DNA from: a bacterium
Lineage (GTDB): Bacteria > Vulcanimicrobiota > Vulcanimicrobiia > Vulcanimicrobiales > Vulcanimicrobiaceae
Direction: 5' to 3'
Assembly (NCBI GenBank): GCA_021790895.1
Contig: JAJYFM010000005.1
Location: forward strand, 1 to 53,635
DNA: 53,635 nt
This document shows, in pieces, positions 1-10,021 of this stretch. The notes beneath the pieces are model-generated. The model was not told where the DNA came from and ran no database searches. It saw nothing but the letters and a program-made list of their open reading frames with translations. The translations under genes were made by a program, and so were the position numbers. Position 1 is the first letter of the stretch, and every line of letters starts with the position of its first letter.

Positions 1-944
1 ACGCCGTCCTCTTCGAAGATCTCGACCGCGACGACCTTCGCCGGAGCGAGCGCGTTCATGATGAAGGTCGTCGCATCGTCATCCCACTTGATGATGTCGA
101 CCTTTTCACCGCGCAGATTATCGGTGACGTTGGCGATGCGGCTCGATTTCGGCCCCAAGCATGCGCCGATCGGATCGATCTCGGCACGCGTGCTGCGCAC
201 CGCAACCTTCGAACGACTTCCCGCTTCGCGCGCGATCGCCATAATTTCGACGAGTCCGTCGGCGATCTCCGGCACCTCGGCCTCGAGCAGTCGCTGCACG
301 AGCCCCTCGGCGGCGCGCGAGAGAATGACCTGCGGTCCCTTCGCCGATTTTTTGACGTCGAGCACGTACGCGCGCACGAAGTCGTTGATGCGATACATCT
401 CGCCGGGAACTTGTTCGGACTGCGGCAGCACCGCTTCGTCCTTGCCCTCGAGCAATACGTACATGTTGCGCTGTTCGTAGCGCTGCACCGTTCCGGTGAC
501 CAGATCGTTCAGTCGCCGCGCGTACTTATGAAAAACGGTATCGCGCTCCGCTTCGCGGATGCGCTGCACGATCACTTGCTTGGCGGTCTGCGCGGCGATG
601 CGACCGAAATCTTTGGGCTGCACCGTCTCGTCGAAGAAATCGCCGATTTGATACGGCGCGCCGGCTTCTTGAATGGAGACTTCGGTCTTGGGATCGACCA
701 CCTCGGCAACGACGGCACGTCGATGGAAGACCATGTACGCCCCTGTTGTCCGGTCGACGCTCACGATTGCATTCGCTTCGGCGCCGTAATGACGTTTGTA
801 CGCATTGAGCAGCGCTGCTTCGAGCGCTTCCAACAACATCTCAAAACCGATGTTTCGTTCTTTTTCAACGATGCGTAGAACGTCGATGAGACTTTCGGGA
901 GCTTCTTCTTGCGTTTTCGTATTTCGAGTCGTGCGTTTAGCCAT
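1..944 (-). CDS. nusA: Transcription termination/antitermination factor NusA (3' part lies beyond the window edge)
   Basis: Minus-strand frame from ATG at 944 open to window edge: MAKRTTRNTKTQEEAPESLIDVLRIVEKERNIGFEMLLEALEAALLNAYKRHYG...GACLGPKSSRIANVTDNLRGEKVDIIKWDDDATTFIMNALAPAKV; NusA N-terminal/S1/KH pattern; adjacent to rimP. Confidence 0.95.
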   Translation of the reverse strand, partial: MAKRTTRNTKTQEEAPESLIDVLRIVEKERNIGFEMLLEALEAALLNAYKRHYGAEANAIVSVDRTTGAYMVFHRRAVVAEVVDPKTEVSIQEAGAPYQIGDFFDETVQPKDFGRIAAQTAKQVIVQRIREAERDTVFHKYARRLNDLVTGTVQRYEQRNMYVLLEGKDEAVLPQSEQVPGEMYRINDFVRAYVLDVKKSAKGPQVILSRAAEGLVQRLLEAEVPEIADGLVEIMAIAREAGSRSKVAVRSTRAEIDPIGACLGPKSSRIANVTDNLRGEKVDIIKWDDDATTFIMNALAPAKVVAVEIFEEDG

Positions 945-1437
945 GGCGTTTGCGTTCTCTCTTGTTGGCGGCGAGGTCGGCGCGTGGGTCGTATTCGAGG
1001 TTGGCGCTGCGGATGGCAGCGAGTGGGATCGGGAGCGGCCCCGAGGAGGTGAGGAGTTCGACGTTGCTCCCAAAGACACCGCGCAGGGTACCGCGGTGCG
1101 TCTTTGCTCCCCCGATCGCGAGCGTCGTGACGATACGCGCGTTCTTCCCGGCGAAGCGTTGGTAATCACCCGGACGGAGCAGCGGCCGTTCGAGCCCCGC
1201 CGACTCCACTTCCAAGGAGTAGGGCTCCGGGCAGCTCTCCAGGGCCTCGTTCACGCGCGCGGCGACCCGCTCGCAGGAACCGATATCGACCCCACCGACC
1301 CGGTCGATCGTGAGGGTGAGGGCGAGCCCCGCTCCACGACGGCCGACGCTGTGCGTGACGACCTCGATATCGGCAAAGGCGGGGTCGTGTTCGAGCTGGG
1401 TAACGACCGCCTCGAAGGCTTGCTGAACTTCCGACAA
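937..1437 (-). CDS. rimP: Ribosome maturation factor RimP
   Basis: 166 aa, VESAGLERPLLRPGDYQRFAGKNARI motif; overlaps nusA start by 8 nt. Confidence 0.93.
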   Translation of the reverse strand: MSEVQQAFEAVVTQLEHDPAFADIEVVTHSVGRRGAGLALTLTIDRVGGVDIGSCERVAARVNEALESCPEPYSLEVESAGLERPLLRPGDYQRFAGKNARIVTTLAIGGAKTHRGTLRGVFGSNVELLTSSGPLPIPLAAIRSANLEYDPRADLAANKRERKRHG

Positions 1438-1751
1438 CTCCGACTCCTCCTTTCCCTTTTTCGATGGCGCCGCCCCGGAAGCAACGAAGCGCGGGACATG
1501 CCCACGCTCCTTCTTGAAACGACCATCCCATTCTACGCAAAAAAACGACGGGCCGCAACCCTATGGCTGCCGCCCCTCGCTTGGATCATCTCCGCTCTGC
1601 GGTCGCGCGCCTGCCGGAAAGTCCGGCTTGCCTAGGCGCTACGCGAACGCCTTACAACGCGTGGCGCGACTCGCTGAGATGGTGACCCGGTGGATCTTGC
1701 GGTGACAAACCGCCCTCCTTCTGCGTGACGCGCACGACGTGCGTTGTGCTT

Positions 1752-1776
1752 GTACCGATCGCGTCGGTACGTTTTT
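1752..1776 (+). terminator. Hairpin plus T-run resembling an intrinsic terminator
   Basis: GTACCGA-TCGCG-TCGGTAC perfect 7-bp stem followed by GTTTTT on the + strand. Confidence 0.4.
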
Positions 1777-1779
1777 ATG

Positions 1780-2409
1780 CTACTCCCATCCGCGGCGGGT
1801 TGCAAGAGGCTTCGGCGTCGATGTCGCCGCAGCCGCTGGGGCGAATCCGCGCACGGCCGATCCGCGCCGCGTGACCGCGACGTACACGCTTTGGTTGACG
1901 AACGCATGGTAGGTATGTGCATCGTCGATCGTCACATCTTTGCCGCGCACGAAATTATGCGCGAACAATCCCGGAATACCTAAGAATACCGCCGAAACGA
2001 CGGTAATCGTCGATGCTTTCCCCTTCTCGCTTTTACCGTGCTCCGTCCGGTCTTGATCGGTGAGGCGAATTTTGTTGCCGTCGGCGCCGTAGATCCAGTC
2101 CATCTGCAGTTTCAAGCTTCCCGCGTGCCCATGCGGGCCCGCACGGTCGACCGCAACGACATCGCCTTGCCCCGTCGCCCCGCGTGGGATGACGACCCAT
2201 CCATCGACGACGACGTTGTGTGCGGCCCGAATCGGAAACGTATCACCCACTCGTGCATTCGCAGAAGAGAGATCTCCGACAACGTGATACGCGACCGAGG
2301 TGCCGCCTGGTAGCGTCACACGGTGCCCTGGAGATGCGGCGAGTCGGTGTGGCACCGCGAAAAGAAAGACCCCCAAAAAAAATGCCGCGAGGCGCCAAGA
2401 TACTTGCAT
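1780..2409 (-). CDS. Secreted hypothetical protein with signal peptide
   Basis: Likely start MQVSWRLAAFFLGVFLFAVPHRLAASPGHRV within ORF 1780..2631; hydrophobic signal peptide; no family recognised. Confidence 0.7.
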   Translation of the reverse strand: MQVSWRLAAFFLGVFLFAVPHRLAASPGHRVTLPGGTSVAYHVVGDLSSANARVGDTFPIRAAHNVVVDGWVVIPRGATGQGDVVAVDRAGPHGHAGSLKLQMDWIYGADGNKIRLTDQDRTEHGKSEKGKASTITVVSAVFLGIPGLFAHNFVRGKDVTIDDAHTYHAFVNQSVYVAVTRRGSAVRGFAPAAAATSTPKPLATRRGWE

Positions 2410-2473
2410 GCTGACAACGATCCTCGACTTTCTAAAGAAAAGCGAATGAAGTGCAAAAGCCTGCGCTCCTTCG

Positions 2474-3640
2474 CTACGGCGAAGGAGGTGTGAACGGCTC
2501 GAGGAGGTGGGGATTACAGGTGTAGGAGACGTTCGCCTGTACGATCGGTCGTTCTCCGCCACGCATCGGATTGAGAAATGGGCGCGTCCCTCCGGCGAAG
2601 ACCCCGCCGAGCGGCCCCGGGGGTGCGGCATAGCGCGGCGGCGGCACGCGCACTAACCACCCATGGCAGACGGTGAACGGGCCGCGGTGGGAGACTCCGG
2701 TCACCCACATCTCGATCTGCCCGTCGCTGCCGTTGTGGCGATAGAGAAACTTCGTCGCCGCGAGCACGCTGCTCGGCGGCGACGGCCCAAGGTTGCGTCC
2801 GAGGTGATAGACCGTCCGAACCTGCGTCATGCCTCTCGGGGTCGCATGCACGTGGGGGATCAGTGCATTGAGTCGCTGCTGGTACGGGTTGGCGCCACGC
2901 TTCGAATGCGGCTTCGGGGTCGGAGCGACCGCGATCGGGCGCGGCGGAGCCGCGATGGGATGCGCGACCGGCCCTTTTGCCTCCGGAGCCGCCGAGCGCT
3001 TCGGCCCGGGGGTCGCGACGCTGCGCACCGGGTGCGGCATCGGCGAGGGCACCGGTCGCGGCGCCGGCGATGGCGCGTGGGTCGGCTGCGGCGAGGGCGC
3101 GACGGTCGGCACCGGTGAGGGCACCTGGGTCGGCTGCGGTGAGGGAATCGGGCGCGGCGTCATCGTCGGCCGCGGCGAGGGCCGCGGGGCGAGTGTCGGC
3201 TGGGGGCTTGGATGCGGAGCGACCCGCGCGACGAGCGGGGCGGCGCTCGGGCGGATGCGCGGCGCGGCGCGCGGCGGTGCCGGCGAAGGGCGCGGCGTGC
3301 GAATCGGGCGAGGCGGCGGCTTCGGCGAGGCTTTCGGGCGCGTCACCGAGAGCAGACGCGGCTGATGCGGGGGGCGCGGCGGCTGCGGCGGGCGCGGGAG
3401 GCTCTTCGGCTGCGGCGGCTGCGGGCGCGGATTCGCTTTCACCGCGGCGACCATGCGTTCGACGATCACCACCGTACTTGTGCTCGCGTTTGCTTCGGGT
3501 TGCTCTGCGGAGGGAGCGATCGAGATTGTGAAGAGCGTCGCCGCCATCAACGCGTGCAAGAGCAGCGAACCGAACGCGCTGAGCGCATGGCGTCGGCGTC
3601 GCTCGCTTCGGTCGTCGTTACCGCTCAAATGCTCGCTCAT
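2474..3640 (-). CDS. Membrane-anchored proline-rich protein, TonB-like architecture with a C-terminal domain of unknown type
   Basis: MSEHLSGNDDRSERRRRHALSAFGSLLLHALMAATLFTISIAPSAEQ, long Pro-rich linker (PSPQPTQVPSPVPTVAPSPQPTHAPSPAP), C-terminal globular domain with two Cys. Confidence 0.7.
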   Translation of the reverse strand: MSEHLSGNDDRSERRRRHALSAFGSLLLHALMAATLFTISIAPSAEQPEANASTSTVVIVERMVAAVKANPRPQPPQPKSLPRPPQPPRPPHQPRLLSVTRPKASPKPPPRPIRTPRPSPAPPRAAPRIRPSAAPLVARVAPHPSPQPTLAPRPSPRPTMTPRPIPSPQPTQVPSPVPTVAPSPQPTHAPSPAPRPVPSPMPHPVRSVATPGPKRSAAPEAKGPVAHPIAAPPRPIAVAPTPKPHSKRGANPYQQRLNALIPHVHATPRGMTQVRTVYHLGRNLGPSPPSSVLAATKFLYRHNGSDGQIEMWVTGVSHRGPFTVCHGWLVRVPPPRYAAPPGPLGGVFAGGTRPFLNPMRGGERPIVQANVSYTCNPHLLEPFTPPSP

Positions 3641-3705
3641 CGCTCCGACGCGTATTGCGCGCCGCAGCACGCAGGAGCCTGCAATCTCGGGCGCGCAACG
3701 CAAAG

Positions 3706-5142
3706 ATGATGGAACCGATCATGCAAAAACGGACGAAGATCGTCGCAACGATCGGCCCCGCCTCGCGCGACCGAAGCGTTATGCGCTCGTTACTGGTCTC
3801 CGGCGCGAATGTCTTTCGCCTGAATTTTTCTCACGGCACTCCGGACGAACATGCGGCCGTTATTCGCACGGCGCGCGAACTCGCCGCCGAACTCGGCATC
3901 CACATCGCGCTCTTGCAAGATCTTCCCGGCCCGAAAGTGCGCACCGGAAGTTTCGCCGAGGGCAAAGAGAGCGTGCACCTCGAACGCGGCGACCGTTTCG
4001 AACTCTACGTCGACGATCGTGTCGGCGATGCGGAGGGCGTTAGCGTTTCGTATGCTGCCCTTCCGCACGACGTCGAGGTCGGCAAACGCATCTATCTTCA
4101 AGATGGGTCGATCGCGCTGCGCATCGTCGAAAAGGATGCCGAACGCATCGTCACCACCGTCGAATTCGGCGGCGATCTCCGGGCGCGCCAAGGCATCAAC
4201 TACCCCGACGGATCCCTCAATATCGACGCGGTCACCGATCGCGACCTCGAGTTCCTCGCATTCGGGCTCGAGCAACAGGTCGATTATGTCGCCGTCTCGT
4301 TCGTTCGCAGCGTCGCCGATATCGAACGCGTAAAAAACTTCATGAACGAGCGCGGCAAGCGCGTACCCGTTCTTGCCAAGATCGAGAAGCACGAAGCGCT
4401 TGAAGATATCGATCGCATCATCGCTGCCGCAGACGGGATCATGGTTGCGCGCGGTGACCTCGGTATCGAGATTCCGCTCGAGCAGGTGCCGCTGGTTCAG
4501 AAAGATCTCATCGCGCGTTGTAATCGCGCGAGCAAACCGGTCGTGACGGCGACGCAGATGCTCGAATCAATGACCTCGAATTCGCGCCCGACGCGCGCCG
4601 AGGTCGCCGACGTCGCCAACGCCATCCTCGACGGCACCGACGCGATCATGCTCTCCGGGGAGACCGCTCGCGGTTCGTACCCCACCGAAGCGGTTCGCAC
4701 GATGGCCGAGATCGCTCGCGAGGTCGAGAAGCATTATCCGCATGCAACGCTACGCGATCGGCGGTTGGAAAAGAGCGAGCCGACGATCGCGAGTTCGATC
4801 GCCGAAGCGGCGACGAGAGCGAGTAGCGAACTCGGCATACCTTTTATCGTCACCGGCACGACCACCGGCAACACCGCACACCATATTGCGGCATTCCGCC
4901 CGAGCGCGCGCATCGTCGCACTCACGCCGCATCGCAAGGTCGCGCAGCGGCTCGCATTGGTCTGGGGAGTCGAGGCGCTGCTGATCGATCAATACGCCTC
5001 GATCGATGTGCTCCTCTACGTCACCGAGCGCCGCATGCAAGAAGAGGGCTTCGTGCAACGCGGCGATCTCATCGCTTTCACGACCGGGATGCCGGTCGGC
5101 GCGGGCGGGACGAACGTCCTAAAGATTCACCAGATCCCGTAG
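3706..5142 (+). CDS. pyk: Pyruvate kinase
   Basis: MQKRTKIVATIGPASRDRSVMRSLLVSGANVFRLNFSHGTPDEH; MVARGDLGIEIPLEQVPLVQKDLI; TATQMLESMTSNSRPTRAEVADVANAILDGTDAIMLSGETA. Confidence 0.97.
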   Translation: MMEPIMQKRTKIVATIGPASRDRSVMRSLLVSGANVFRLNFSHGTPDEHAAVIRTARELAAELGIHIALLQDLPGPKVRTGSFAEGKESVHLERGDRFELYVDDRVGDAEGVSVSYAALPHDVEVGKRIYLQDGSIALRIVEKDAERIVTTVEFGGDLRARQGINYPDGSLNIDAVTDRDLEFLAFGLEQQVDYVAVSFVRSVADIERVKNFMNERGKRVPVLAKIEKHEALEDIDRIIAAADGIMVARGDLGIEIPLEQVPLVQKDLIARCNRASKPVVTATQMLESMTSNSRPTRAEVADVANAILDGTDAIMLSGETARGSYPTEAVRTMAEIAREVEKHYPHATLRDRRLEKSEPTIASSIAEAATRASSELGIPFIVTGTTTGNTAHHIAAFRPSARIVALTPHRKVAQRLALVWGVEALLIDQYASIDVLLYVTERRMQEEGFVQRGDLIAFTTGMPVGAGGTNVLKIHQIP

Positions 5143-6811
5143 CGGCGGCGCGCGCGATCATCTCGCGTGCGTGGTCGAGCGCCTGTCGGTGCGGTTCGCC
5201 GGAAAGCATGCGCGCGATCTCGCTTTCGCGCGCACTCGCGTCGGCGACCGGGTTGAGCGCAATCGCGGTCCCTTCGCCGAGGGGTACTTTCTCGAGCACG
5301 ATCTGGGCACGCGCATGCACGGCGATCTGCGCGAGATGGGTAACGCAGATAACCTGCGCATCGTTTGCTAGGCGCGCGAGCCGTTCGCCGACGGCAACGG
5401 CGACCGCGCCGCCGATGCCCGCATCGACCTCGTCGAAAACGTAGCTCGCCCCGCGACGCACGCCGGCAAGCGCGAGCACCAATGCCAGTAAGACGCGCGA
5501 ACGCTCGCCACCCGACGCAATCTTCGCCAGCGCTCGCTCCGGCTCGCCCGGGTTCGGCGCAAACGTAAATATCGTGCGCTCGCTACCGTGCACACCACAC
5601 TCGCCGCGCGCTTCGAAGCTCACGCCGAAATGCGCTCCTGCAAGCGCGAGCGCCGCGAACTCCGCATCGATCGTCGCACTCAATCGTCCTGCCGCCTCGC
5701 GGCGCGCCGAGCGTTGGCGAGCATCGGCTTCGGAGAGAATCTCCCGTGCCGTGCGTTCCTCTTCTCGTGCCGCCGCGAGCAGCGCTTCGCCGTTCTCGAG
5801 TAGATCGACCGCCGCGCGCATCTCTTCCCAGAGCATAGCGAGTGCATCGGCCTCTCCGTTGCCGTAGAGCCGCGCGAGCCGTTCGAACTCCGCCGAACGC
5901 GATTCAAGCGTTTCGAGTTCGCCCGGTGCGCGTTCGAGGCTTTCGAGCGCGCGTGAAATTTCAAGCGCAAGGTCGCCGCACTCCCCTTGCAACGCCTCCA
6001 TGCGCGCGAGCATCTCGGCGATCTCCGGAAGGAGCGGGAGAATCGATCGCAACGCTGCGTCGGCACCGCCAATCGCGCTCTCGACGGATCCTTCCTCGCC
6101 GCGCAGCGCTTCGTGTGCGGAGCGCAGGGCGACGGCGATTCGTTCGCCGTGTGCGAGCACCGTGCGACGCTCGCGCATCGTTGCATACTCCCCGGCCTCC
6201 GGGCGCAGTGCTTCGAACGCGCGCAGTGCGTCGTGAACGAATGCCGCCCGCTCTCGTTCCGTCCTGCGCCCTGCTTCCAACTCCGTTAATCGGTTGCGGG
6301 CCGCTTCGACCGCTCGATACGCGGTGGCGACCGCGCTCGCCGCCGCAAGCGTAACGTCGCCGCCGAAGCGGTCGAGCATGCTTCGCTGAAAACTTGCGGC
6401 GGTCAACCGCTGCGCTTCGTGCTGACCGACGAGATCGACGATCTCGCGCCCGAAATCGCGCAGCACCGCGAGGCTCGCGCTGCGGCCGCAGATGCGCGCG
6501 GCACTCTTTCCACTGCGCGAAATCTCGCGTTCGAGCGTAATATCCTCATCCTCTTCGATCTCGTAGCCGCGCTCGTCGAGCCAGGCCTTGAGCTCCGCGT
6601 CGGCGTCGACACGAAGCGTTACCAACGTGCGCTCGTCCGGGCGCGCGATGCTTTCGCTATCGTTACGCGCTCCGCACGCAAAGGCAAGCGCTCCGAGAAG
6701 CATCGACTTCCCCGAACCCGTCTCGCCGGTAAATGCGGTGAGACCCGCTCCGAACTCCACGTCGGCGCTCCGAATGAGTGCGAAGTTCTCGATGCGCAAG
6801 GAACGAAGCAC
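5078..6811 (-). CDS. recN: DNA repair protein RecN
   Basis: MLRSLRIENFALIRSADVEFGAGLTAFTGETGSGKSMLLGAL; LASGGERSRVLLALVLAL; VFDEVDAGIGG; QVICVTHLAQIA. Confidence 0.95.
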   Translation of the reverse strand: MLRSLRIENFALIRSADVEFGAGLTAFTGETGSGKSMLLGALAFACGARNDSESIARPDERTLVTLRVDADAELKAWLDERGYEIEEDEDITLEREISRSGKSAARICGRSASLAVLRDFGREIVDLVGQHEAQRLTAASFQRSMLDRFGGDVTLAAASAVATAYRAVEAARNRLTELEAGRRTERERAAFVHDALRAFEALRPEAGEYATMRERRTVLAHGERIAVALRSAHEALRGEEGSVESAIGGADAALRSILPLLPEIAEMLARMEALQGECGDLALEISRALESLERAPGELETLESRSAEFERLARLYGNGEADALAMLWEEMRAAVDLLENGEALLAAAREEERTAREILSEADARQRSARREAAGRLSATIDAEFAALALAGAHFGVSFEARGECGVHGSERTIFTFAPNPGEPERALAKIASGGERSRVLLALVLALAGVRRGASYVFDEVDAGIGGAVAVAVGERLARLANDAQVICVTHLAQIAVHARAQIVLEKVPLGEGTAIALNPVADASARESEIARMLSGEPHRQALDHAREMIARAAATGSGESLGRSSRPRRPASRS

Positions 6812-6820
6812 GAATCGCGC

Positions 6821-7672
6821 CTACCGAACGGTTTCGACGATCGAGGCGCCCCAGCGAAGTTTCGCTTCGAGACGTTCGAAGAATCGCAGTGCCTCGACGC
6901 GGGCGAACCGCACCAATCGTGGATATCGAGAGACGACGATGGGTTCGTTCGGTGCGATCTCGGTCACGACATCACCGTCGCACTCCAAGTGCGCCCCACC
7001 GAGATCGGCATCGCAAAAAATCGTGACGCGCGCATCGCCCGCGACGATGAGCGGGCGTGAAAACAAGGTGTGCGGCAGAAGCGGAACGACGCCGAATGCG
7101 TCGACGCGCGGCGAAATCAGCGAGCCCCCTGCCGAGAGAAAATACGCCGTCGAACCGGTCGGCGTGCAGACGCAGATACCGTCGGCTGGAACGCCGACCG
7201 CTTCCTCGTCATCGAGATGGAGCCGAAAGGGGACGACGCGCGCGATATCGCCTTTGCGAACGACGACGTCGTTCAGCGCAAAATGCTTCTTCCCGCAGAC
7301 CTCGACTTGCAGGGCGACGCGCTCTTCGATGAGGAGCCCGCGTTCGAGAAGGTCGGGGAGCGCCTCGATACGGGGATCGTTGCTATCGAACTCGGTGAGA
7401 AACCCCAAGCGACCGGTATTGATACCGAGAATCGGAATACCGAGATCGACGACGCGCCGCGCCGCGCGGAGGAGCGTGCCGTCCCCGCCGATGCTCACGA
7501 GGAGATCGGCGCGTTCGAGGAGCTTGGGATCGGCCGCTCCCTCTTCGAGAACCACGCACGAGATCGAGCGCTTCTCGAGGAGGTCGATAAAATGTTCGGC
7601 ATACGCATGCGCGGACTCGCGCGACGAGAGGTGGACGGCGACCGAACGCCGCGCGAACGAAAGCGTTTTCAT
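6821..7672 (-). CDS. nadK: NAD kinase
   Basis: LLVSIGGDGTLLRAARRV, GINTGRLGFLTEF, CVCTPTGSTAYFLSAGGSLISP. Confidence 0.95.
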   Translation of the reverse strand: MKTLSFARRSVAVHLSSRESAHAYAEHFIDLLEKRSISCVVLEEGAADPKLLERADLLVSIGGDGTLLRAARRVVDLGIPILGINTGRLGFLTEFDSNDPRIEALPDLLERGLLIEERVALQVEVCGKKHFALNDVVVRKGDIARVVPFRLHLDDEEAVGVPADGICVCTPTGSTAYFLSAGGSLISPRVDAFGVVPLLPHTLFSRPLIVAGDARVTIFCDADLGGAHLECDGDVVTEIAPNEPIVVSRYPRLVRFARVEALRFFERLEAKLRWGASIVETVR

Positions 7673-8457
7673 GGTGCCGAGAGTCCTTCGCCGACGACCT
7701 CCTCGATTCGTCCCTCCGCAAGCGGTTCTCCTGAACGCCGTAGCTCCAGCAAGAACTCGCGGTTCCCGGCGGGCCCCGTCAACGGCGAGGCGATCAACGC
7801 CGTCGGCAGCAGGCCGAGCGCGGTCGAGGAGTTCGCGACCTCGTGCAGGACGGCACGGTGGACGGAGGGGTCGCGCACGACGCCGCCGCGCCCGAGACGC
7901 TCTCTACCCGCTTCGAATTGCGGTTTCACCAACGCAACGACCGTGCCGTCGGGTGCAAGAAAGCGTATCGCCGAGGCGAGAATCGTATGCAGCGAGATAA
8001 ACGAGACGTCGATCACGATGATCTCGAATGGTACCGCAAACGCATCGACGGAAAGATTGCGCGCGTGTGTCCGCTCCATGACCGTGACGCGGGGATCGTT
8101 CCGAAGACGCCAGTCGAGCTGCCCGTAGCCGACGTCGAGCGCGGTCACGTGCGCGGCGCCGCGTTGGAGCAGGCAATCGGTGAAGCCGCCGGTCGAGGCA
8201 CCGATATCGAGCGCCCGCAGTTCGCGAACATCGATCGCGAATGCATCGAGCGCCGCCTCAAGTTTCTCCCCTCCACGGCTCACGAACCGACGCGGCTGAC
8301 GCAGCTCGATCGCGGCACCCGGCCGGACATTGGCGCCGGCTTTCTGCGCCGGCGCGCCGTCGACACGTACCCGCCCTTCGAGAATCAGGCTGCGCGCGTG
8401 CGAACGCGAGAGCGCGAATTGCTCGGCAACTGCATCGTCGAGTCGCGTTCCTTTCAT
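7669..8457 (-). CDS. tlyA: TlyA family rRNA (cytidine-2'-O)-methyltransferase (S4 plus FtsJ-like)
   Basis: [35 protein letters not shown]...[36 protein letters not shown]...[13 protein letters not shown]. Confidence 0.92.
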   Translation of the reverse strand: MKGTRLDDAVAEQFALSRSHARSLILEGRVRVDGAPAQKAGANVRPGAAIELRQPRRFVSRGGEKLEAALDAFAIDVRELRALDIGASTGGFTDCLLQRGAAHVTALDVGYGQLDWRLRNDPRVTVMERTHARNLSVDAFAVPFEIIVIDVSFISLHTILASAIRFLAPDGTVVALVKPQFEAGRERLGRGGVVRDPSVHRAVLHEVANSSTALGLLPTALIASPLTGPAGNREFLLELRRSGEPLAEGRIEEVVGEGLSAP

Positions 8458-8565
8458 CTACTGCTCCTTCGCGAAGCGCGACGCAATGCTTGCAGCGGCT
8501 CTGCTTGCTCAGGCAGGAGGGGTCGCTGCAGGCGCCGCAGCCGGATGCGACGGAGGTCGTACATC

Positions 8566-9681
8566 ATGAGTGCTGTCCGCGTTCTCGCCGGTACAAAAAA
8601 AGGCGCCTTCATTCTGCAAGCAGATGCAAAGCGCGACCGTTGGAAGATCGATGGTCCCTTTTTCGCCGGTTGGGAGATCTATCACGTCACAGGCTCCCCC
8701 GCCGATCCCCAACGCCTCTACGCCTCGCAGAACAGTTCGTGGTTCGGACAGGTGATGCAACGCTCGGATGACGGCGGGCAGACGTGGCGCACGGTCAATA
8801 ATGAATTCAGCTATGCCGGCACTCCCGGCACGCATCAATGGTTCGACGGCACCGCCCGACCGTGGGAGTTCAAACGCGTTTGGCACATCGAACCCTCGCT
8901 CGCGAACCCCGATGTGCTCTACGCCGGGGTCGAGGATGCAGCGCTCTTTCGCTCCGATGACGGGGGCGAGAGCTGGCGCGAACTCGATGCGCTTCGCACG
9001 AGCAGCACCGGGAGCACGTGGCACCCCGGAGCCGGCGGCCTCTGCCTGCACACGATTCTTCTCGATCCGAAGGATTCGCAACGGATCTATGTCGCGATCT
9101 CCGCGGCCGGAGCGTTTCGCACCGATGACGGTGGTGCCAACTGGCGACCGATCAATCGCGGCCTGCATTCGGAGTATATTCCCGATCCCAATGCAGAGGT
9201 CGGGCATTGCGTGCATCGGCTTGCCATGCATCCGGCGAAGCCGCAGGTGCTTTTCATGCAGAAGCACTGGGATGTTCTGCGCAGCGACGACGGAGGCGAT
9301 CGCTGGTACGAGATCAGCGGGAACCTCCCCACGGATTTCGGATTTGCAATCGACGTTCACGCTCACGAACCCGATACGATCTACGTCGTTCCCATTACGA
9401 GCGACCGCGAACACTTTCCGCTCGATGGTGCGCTGCGCGTTTACCGGAGCAAGAGCGGCGGCAATGAATGGGAGGCGCTGACGAAGGGGCTGCCGCAAGA
9501 GCACTGCTACGTGAACGTTCTGCGCGATGCGATGGACGTCGATCGGCTCGATTCCTGCGGCATCTATTTCGGGACGACCGGCGGACAGATCTACGCGTCA
9601 TCCGATAGTGGCGATTCCTGGACGGCGATCGCGCGCGATCTTCCCCCGGTGCTCTCGGTGGAGGTGCAAACGCTCGAATGA
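8566..9681 (+). CDS. WD40/YVTN/BNR-repeat-like (sialidase-fold) protein
   Basis: [17 protein letters not shown]...; repeated [40 protein letters not shown] Asp-box motifs; start chosen inside longer ORF 7843..9681. Confidence 0.85.
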   Translation: MSAVRVLAGTKKGAFILQADAKRDRWKIDGPFFAGWEIYHVTGSPADPQRLYASQNSSWFGQVMQRSDDGGQTWRTVNNEFSYAGTPGTHQWFDGTARPWEFKRVWHIEPSLANPDVLYAGVEDAALFRSDDGGESWRELDALRTSSTGSTWHPGAGGLCLHTILLDPKDSQRIYVAISAAGAFRTDDGGANWRPINRGLHSEYIPDPNAEVGHCVHRLAMHPAKPQVLFMQKHWDVLRSDDGGDRWYEISGNLPTDFGFAIDVHAHEPDTIYVVPITSDREHFPLDGALRVYRSKSGGNEWEALTKGLPQEHCYVNVLRDAMDVDRLDSCGIYFGTTGGQIYASSDSGDSWTAIARDLPPVLSVEVQTLE

Positions 9682-9974
9682 TCCGCGTCATTCTTCCCGC
9701 CCATCTCAAAGTGTTGGCAAATATCGGTGGGGAGATCGACGTCGAGCCGAAAGGCGAGCCGACGATCGCCGCGGTGATTGGCGCAATCGAGGAACGGTAT
9801 CCGGCGCTGCGCGGGACGATGCTTCACCACGATACGCGCATGCGTCGAGCGATGGTTCGCTTCTATGCCTGTAACACCGATCTCTCGCAGAGCGATCCCG
9901 CGAGTCTCCTCCCCGACGCCGTCGTCGACGGCGACGAGCCGTTGCTGATTATCGGTGCGATCGCCGGCGGCTAG
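9678..9974 (+). CDS. MoaD/ThiS family ubiquitin-like sulfur carrier protein
   Basis: 98 aa beta-grasp-like, [24 protein letters not shown]..., ends ...[10 protein letters not shown] (C-terminal Gly-Gly); ATGA overlap with upstream gene. Confidence 0.8.
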   Translation: MIRVILPAHLKVLANIGGEIDVEPKGEPTIAAVIGAIEERYPALRGTMLHHDTRMRRAMVRFYACNTDLSQSDPASLLPDAVVDGDEPLLIIGAIAGG

Positions 9975-10021
9975 CGCGAGCGTTGGAAATGCGTGACAGC
10001 CTCAGCCTGTTCTTGTGCGCG

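Noticed and set aside
1438-1779. Possible tRNA or structured RNA between rimP and the secreted-protein gene
   Set aside because: No T-loop GGTTCGAxTCC-like block or cloverleaf found on either strand; only the terminator-like hairpin is supportable.
2829-3365. Gly-rich + strand ORFs (178-184 aa)
   Set aside because: Complement of the Pro-rich linker codons of the 2474..3640 gene; composition artefact.
6588-8000. Long + strand ORF (470 aa) antisense to recN/nadK/tlyA, and similar long antisense ORFs (7070..8128, 10397..11158, 3655 upstream part, 8509..9504)
   Set aside because: High-GC shadow frames with Arg/Ser/Ala-rich low-information translations opposite clearly conserved genes.
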